DNA of 64,000 nucleotides from Escherichia ruysiae (GTDB taxonomy: Bacteria; Pseudomonadota; Gammaproteobacteria; Enterobacterales; Enterobacteriaceae): positions 2,666,001 to 2,730,000 of the forward strand of contig NZ_JAVIWS010000001.1 in the NCBI RefSeq assembly GCF_031323975.1, written 5' to 3'. The translations under genes were made by a program, and so were the position numbers. This document shows positions 58,450-64,000 of the stretch, piece after piece. Each line of letters starts with the position of its first letter. Within the stretch, counting starts at the first letter, position 1. Below the pieces are notes generated by a model, which was given only the letters and a program-made list of their open reading frames with translations, was not told where the DNA came from and ran no database searches.

Positions 58450-59063
58450 TGGAAAGCTGGTTAATTCCTGCGGCACCGGTCACGGTTGTTGAAGAGATCA
58501 AAAAGAGCCGCTTCATTACGCTGTTGGCACATACCGATGGCGTCGAGGCGGCGAAAGCGTTTGTTGAATCGGTAAGGGCAGAGCACCCCGATGCCCGCCA
58601 CCATTGCGTGGCGTGGGTAGCTGGCGCACCGGATGATTCTCAACAACTGGGTTTCTCTGATGATGGAGAACCGGCAGGAACGGCAGGTAAACCGATGCTC
58701 GCCCAACTAATGGGCAGCGGCGTCGGGGAAATTACCGCTGTGGTGGTGCGCTACTACGGCGGCATCTTGCTGGGCACTGGTGGGTTAGTGAAAGCGTATG
58801 GCGGTGGCGTGAATCAGGCGCTGCGCCAGCTAACGACCCAACGCAAGACGCCATTAACCGAATATACTTTGCAATGTGAATATAGTCAGTTAACCGGCAT
58901 TGAAGCGTTGCTGGGGCAGTGTGGCGGCAAAATTATCAACAGTGATTATCAGGCATTCGTTCTGCTGCGGGTGGCGCTTCCGGCGGCGAAAGTGGCTGAA
59001 TTTTCCGCAAAGCTGGCGGATTTTAGCCGTGGTTCATTGCAATTGTTAGCGATTGAAGAATAA
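58449..59063 (+). CDS. yigZ: IMPACT/YigZ-family protein
   Basis: 204 aa from ATG 58449, which shares its A with the pepQ TGA. The N-terminal IMPACT-like fold (HPDARHHCVAWV, DDGEPAGTAGKPML, VVVRYYGGILLGTGGLVKAY) and a C-terminal ferredoxin-like domain are complete. Function is not settled; related proteins affect Gcn2-type translation control in eukaryotes and ribosome-linked processes in bacteria. Confidence 0.93.
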   Translation: MESWLIPAAPVTVVEEIKKSRFITLLAHTDGVEAAKAFVESVRAEHPDARHHCVAWVAGAPDDSQQLGFSDDGEPAGTAGKPMLAQLMGSGVGEITAVVVRYYGGILLGTGGLVKAYGGGVNQALRQLTTQRKTPLTEYTLQCEYSQLTGIEALLGQCGGKIINSDYQAFVLLRVALPAAKVAEFSAKLADFSRGSLQLLAIEE

Positions 59064-59101
59064 TCCCCACTTCGTTTTGCAGAACTAAGGAAGCGGCAGA
59101 G

Positions 59102-60553
59102 ATGCATTTTCGCGCCATTACCCGAATCGTTGGACTACTGGTCATCTTATTTTCAGGGACCATGATTATCCCTGGGCTGGTAGCACTCATCTACCGGGAT
59201 GGGGCAGGCCGCGCTTTTACCCAGACCTTTTTTGTCGCCCTCGCCATTGGCTCTATGCTGTGGTGGCCGAACCGTAAAGAGAAGGGCGAACTGAAATCCC
59301 GCGAAGGGTTTCTGATTGTGGTGCTGTTCTGGACGGTGCTGGGTAGCGTCGGTGCGCTCCCTTTTATCTTCTCGGAAAGCCCGAACCTCACGATTACCGA
59401 TGCGTTTTTTGAATCTTTCTCCGGCCTGACCACCACCGGGGCCACTACACTGGTGGGGCTGGATTCACTTCCTCATGCGATTCTTTTTTATCGCCAGATG
59501 CTGCAATGGTTTGGCGGGATGGGGATCATCGTGCTGGCGGTAGCGATACTGCCTATCCTCGGCGTTGGTGGGATGCAGCTCTATCGTGCAGAAATGCCCG
59601 GCCCGCTGAAAGATAATAAAATGCGCCCGCGTATTGCGGAAACGGCGAAAACCTTGTGGCTGATTTATGTCTTGCTGACCGTCGCCTGTGCGCTGGCGTT
59701 ATGGTTTGCCGGAATGGATGCTTTTGATGCCATCGGCCATAGCTTTGCGACTATCGCCATCGGCGGCTTCTCGACACATGATGCCAGCGTCGGTTATTTC
59801 GACAGCCCGACGATTAACACCATCATTGCTATCTTCCTGCTAATCTCCGGCTGTAACTACGGTCTACACTTTTCGCTGTTAAGTGGGCGCAGTCTGAAGG
59901 TTTATTGGCGCGATCCGGAATTTCGCATGTTTATCGGCGTACAGTTTACGCTGGTGGTTATTTGTACACTCGTTCTGTGGTTTCATAATGTCTACAGTTC
60001 GGCGCTGATGACGATTAACCAGGCATTTTTCCAGGTGGTGTCTATGGCGACGACTGCCGGATTTACGACAGACAGCATTGCCCGTTGGCCGCTCTTCTTG
60101 CCAGTACTGCTGTTATGCTCTGCTTTTATCGGTGGTTGCGCCGGGTCAACGGGCGGTGGCCTGAAAGTGATCCGCATCCTGCTGCTGTTCAAGCAGGGGA
60201 ACCGTGAGCTGAAACGACTGGTGCATCCGAACGCCGTCTACAGCATTAAGCTGGGGAATCGCGCACTGCCGGAACGTATCCTCGAAGCCGTTTGGGGATT
60301 TTTCTCCGCCTATGCATTGGTGTTTATTGTCAGTATGCTGGCGATTATCGCCACGGGCGTGGATGACTTTTCTGCCTTTGCCTCGGTTGTTGCGACATTG
60401 AATAACCTGGGGCCAGGGCTTGGCGTGGTTGCTGATAACTTTACCAGTATGAACCCGGTGGCTAAATGGATCCTGATTGCCAACATGCTGTTTGGTCGTC
60501 TGGAGGTCTTTACATTGCTGGTGCTCTTTACCCCGACTTTCTGGCGTGAATGA
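59102..60553 (+). CDS. trkH: Trk system potassium uptake protein TrkH
   Basis: 483 aa K+ channel subunit with four pore (M1-P-M2) repeats; TTGATTL in the first P-loop (about 110-116) and GGFSTHDAS, TTAGFTTDS and LNNLGPGLG in the others form the selectivity filter. It works with cytoplasmic TrkA. Located between yigZ and hemG, 11 nt before hemG. Confidence 0.97.
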   Translation: MHFRAITRIVGLLVILFSGTMIIPGLVALIYRDGAGRAFTQTFFVALAIGSMLWWPNRKEKGELKSREGFLIVVLFWTVLGSVGALPFIFSESPNLTITDAFFESFSGLTTTGATTLVGLDSLPHAILFYRQMLQWFGGMGIIVLAVAILPILGVGGMQLYRAEMPGPLKDNKMRPRIAETAKTLWLIYVLLTVACALALWFAGMDAFDAIGHSFATIAIGGFSTHDASVGYFDSPTINTIIAIFLLISGCNYGLHFSLLSGRSLKVYWRDPEFRMFIGVQFTLVVICTLVLWFHNVYSSALMTINQAFFQVVSMATTAGFTTDSIARWPLFLPVLLLCSAFIGGCAGSTGGGLKVIRILLLFKQGNRELKRLVHPNAVYSIKLGNRALPERILEAVWGFFSAYALVFIVSMLAIIATGVDDFSAFASVVATLNNLGPGLGVVADNFTSMNPVAKWILIANMLFGRLEVFTLLVLFTPTFWRE

Positions 60554-60564
60554 TGGAGTAATAC

Positions 60565-61109
60565 GTGAAAACATTAATTCTTTTCTCAACAAGGGACGGA
60601 CAAACGCGCGAGATTGCCTCCTACCTGGCTTCGGAATTGAAAGAACTGGGGATCCAGGCGGATGTCGCTAATGTGCACCGCATTGAAGAGCCACAGTGGG
60701 AAAACTACGATCGCGTGGTTATTGGCGCTTCTATTCGCTACGGTCACTACCATTCTGCGTTCCAGGAATTTGTCAAAAACATGCGACGCAGCTGAACTCG
60801 ATGCCGAGCGCCTTTTACTCCGTGAATCTGGTGGCGCGCAAACCGGAGAAGCGTACTGTGCAGACCAATAGCTACGCGCGGAAGTTTCTGATGAACTCGC
60901 AATGGCGTCCCGATCGCTGTGCAGTCATTGCCGGGGCGCTGCGTTATCCACGCTATCGTTGGTACGACCGCTTTATGATCAAGCTGATTATGAAGATGTC
61001 AGGCGGAGAAACGGATACGCGCAAAGAAGTTGTCTACACCGATTGGGAGCAAGTGGCGAATTTCGCCCGAGAAATCGCCCATTTAACCGACAAACCGACG
61101 CTGAAATAA
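60565..61109 (+). pseudogene. hemG: Menaquinone-dependent protoporphyrinogen dehydrogenase HemG, frameshifted
   Basis: Flavodoxin-like enzyme that oxidises protoporphyrinogen IX to protoporphyrin IX and passes electrons to menaquinone or ubiquinone, the penultimate step of haem synthesis. The frame starting at GTG 60565 ([21 protein letters not shown]-binding loop) stops at 60795 after 76 codons (VKNMRRS). The normal sequence resumes in the -1 frame ([16 protein letters not shown]... to DKPTLK, 61109). The span of 545 nt is exactly one base short of 181 codons plus stop. The run at 60774-60782 has CAAAAAC where the usual gene has six A. Loss of HemG should impair haem synthesis, since no other protoporphyrinogen oxidase is in the window; a sequencing error is a real alternative. 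Confidence 0.93.
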
Positions 61110-61158
61110 GCATAAAGAATAAAAAACGCGCATTCGGAAAATTATTTTAAATTTCCTC

Positions 61159-61186
61159 TTGTCAGCTCAGAATAACTCCCTATAAT
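61159..61186 (+). promoter_or_regulatory. rrnA promoter P1
   Basis: TTGTCA (61159-61164), 16 bp, TATAAT (61181-61186), followed by GCGCCACCACTG, the stringent-control discriminator of rrn P1. Start near 61194. Confidence 0.93.
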
Positions 61187-61276
61187 GCGCCACCACTGAC
61201 ACGGAACAACGGCAAACACGCCGCCGGGTCAGCGGGATTCTCCTGAGAATCTCAACAGAGAAAAGCAAAAAAATGC

Positions 61277-61304
61277 TTGACTCTGTAGCGGGAAAGTGTA
61301 TTAT
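61277..61304 (+). promoter_or_regulatory. rrnA promoter P2
   Basis: TTGACT (61277-61282), 16 bp, TATTAT (61299-61304), about 118 bp downstream of P1, as in E. coli rrn operons. Confidence 0.92.
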
Positions 61305-61341
61305 GCACACCCCGCGCCGCTGAGAAAAAGCGAAGCGGCAC

Positions 61342-61353
61342 TGCTCTTTAACA
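61342..61353 (+). promoter_or_regulatory. rrn leader boxA antitermination site
   Basis: TGCTCTTTAACA matches rrn boxA, bound by NusB/S10 to build the rRNA antitermination complex. A second boxA is in the 16S-23S spacer. Confidence 0.93.
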
Positions 61354-61485
61354 ATTTATCAGACAATCTGTGTGGGCACTCGAAGATACGGATTCTTAAC
61401 GTCGCAAGACGATAAATGAATACCAAGTCTCAAGAGTGAACACGTAATTCATTACGAAGTTTAATTCTTTGAGCATCAAACTTTT

Positions 61486-63027
<1,542 letters not shown>

Positions 63028-63095
63028 CCTTAAAGAAGCGTTCTTTGAAGTGCTCACACAGATTGTCTGATGAAAATGAGCAGTAAAACCTCTAC

Positions 63096-63172
<77 letters not shown>

Positions 63173-63214
63173 AATTTGCACCGCAAATTTGAAGAGGTTT
63201 TAACTACATGTTAT

Positions 63215-63290
63215 GGGGCTATAGCTCAGCTGGGAGAGCGCCTGCTTTGCACGCAGGAGGTCTGCGGTTCGATCCCGCATAGCTCCACCA
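63215..63290 (+). tRNA. alaT: tRNA-Ala (anticodon TGC) in the rrnA spacer
   Basis: 76 nt, acceptor GGGGCTA / TAGCTCC, anticodon loop TTTGCAC (TGC), encoded CCA. Follows tRNA-Ile by 42 nt. Confidence 0.97.
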
Positions 63291-63353
63291 TCTCTGTAGT
63301 GATTAAATAAAAAATACTTCAGAGTGTACCTGCAAAGGTTCACTGCGAAGTTT

Positions 63354-63366
63354 TGCTCTTTAAAAA
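63354..63366 (+). promoter_or_regulatory. Spacer boxA before 23S
   Basis: TGCTCTTTAAAAA, the spacer boxA that renews antitermination before the 23S gene. Confidence 0.85.
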
Positions 63367-63471
63367 TCTGGATCAAGCTGAAAATTGAAACACTGAACAA
63401 CGAAAGTTGTTCGTGAGTCTCTCAAATTTTCGCAACACGATGGTGTTTTACGAAACATCTTCGGGTTGTGA

Positions 63472-64000
63472 GGTTAAGCGACTAAGCGTACACGGTGGAT
63501 GCCCTGGCAGTCAGAGGCGATGAAGGACGTGCTAATCTGCGATAAGCGTCGGTAAGGTGATATGAACCGTTATAACCGGCGATTTCCGAATGGGGAAACC
63601 CAGTGTGATTCGTCACACTATCATTAACTGAATCCATAGGTTAATGAAGCGAACCGGGGGAACTGAAACATCTAAGTACCCCGAGGAAAAGAAATCAACC
63701 GAGATTCCCCCAGTAGCGGCGAGCGAACGGGGAGCAGCCCAGAGCCTGAATCAGTGTGTGTGTTAGTGGAAGCGTCTGGAAAGGCGCGCGATACAGGGTG
63801 ACAGCCCCGTACACAAAAATGCACATACTGTGAGCTCGATGAGTAGGGCGGGACACGTGGTATCCTGTCTGAATATGGGGGGACCATCCTCCAAGGCTAA
63901 ATACTCCTGACTGACCGATAGTGAACCAGTACCGTGAGGGAAAGGCGAAAAGAACCCCGGCGAGGGGAGTGAAAAAGAACCTGAAACCGTGTACGTACAA
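63472..64000 (+). rRNA. rrlA: 23S ribosomal RNA, 5' part
   Basis: 529 nt of the 5' end from GGTTAAGCGACTAAGCGTAC to the window edge. Sequence is typical of E. coli domain I (GGATGCCCTGGCAGTCAGAG, AACCCCGGCGAGGGGAGTGA). Confidence 0.97.

Larger units (their letters stand above)
61110..61485. other. rrnA promoter and leader region
   Basis: 375 bases from hemG to 16S. It contains rrn promoters P1 and P2, the leader antitermination box and the 5' part of the 16S processing stem (TGAAGT...). The AT-rich stretch at 61110-61155 just before P1 fits an UP element; Fis sites are expected further upstream but I cannot place them by eye. Confidence 0.85.

Noticed and set aside
60774..60790. Programmed frameshift in hemG
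   Set aside because: Only five A precede C, short of the A-AAA-AAC slippery heptamer; no downstream stimulator hairpin or upstream Shine-Dalgarno is seen, and relatives encode HemG in one frame.

Overview
The window is chromosomal DNA of Escherichia coli or the Escherichia/Shigella lineage. Gene order, gene lengths and protein sequences match the well-known stretch from the enterobacterial common antigen cluster to the rrnA ribosomal operon almost gene for gene. The 16S gene is exactly 1542 nt with E. coli sequence. Comparisons with K-12 below are from memory of that genome, not from an alignment. I see no prophage, insertion sequence, CRISPR array, plasmid-type gene or genomic island.

Layout. 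1-6884: the distal enterobacterial common antigen (ECA) operon wecC(partial)-wecD-wecE-wzxE-wecF-wzyE-wecG, which makes TDP-Fuc4NAc, completes lipid III, flips it and polymerises it. 7076-8450: an amino-acid permease gene (yifK/thrP) broken by a frameshift. 8553-8989: four tRNA genes (argX-hisR-leuT-proM). 9137-12202: convergent sulfatase-maturase homologue aslB and sulfatase aslA. 12626-12832: the GlmZ small RNA. 12880-16954: the haem operon hemCDXY on the minus strand, divergent from cyaA. 19926-26291: cyaY, lptM and the dapF-yigA-xerC-yigB-uvrD group with a LexA-controlled promoter. 26428-30978: yigE, corA with a leader, yigF, yigG, rarD, yigI. 31141-43351: pldA, recQ, rhtC, rhtB, pldB, yigL, yigM, metR/metE, ysgA/udp. 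43492-50492: rmuC, ubiEJB, tatABCD. 50489-54730: rfaH, ubiD, fre and fadA. 54751-60553: fadB, then pepQ, yigZ, trkH. 60565-61109: a frameshifted hemG. From 61110: the rrnA promoters, 16S, tRNA-Ile, tRNA-Ala and the start of 23S.

Functional themes are cell-envelope biogenesis (ECA, LptM, PldA, Tat export), cofactor synthesis (haem, ubiquinone, reduced flavin), DNA maintenance (XerC, UvrD, RecQ, RmuC), methionine synthesis and its regulator, fatty-acid beta-oxidation, and translation RNAs.

The most notable features are three frame-disrupting deletions against otherwise intact genes: about 11 nt in yifK, 1 nt in an A-run of hemG, and 1 nt near the 3' end of fadB. They are either real gene decay or sequence errors; reads are needed to decide. 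I did not find a previously undescribed system, and most of the window is ordinary core genome.
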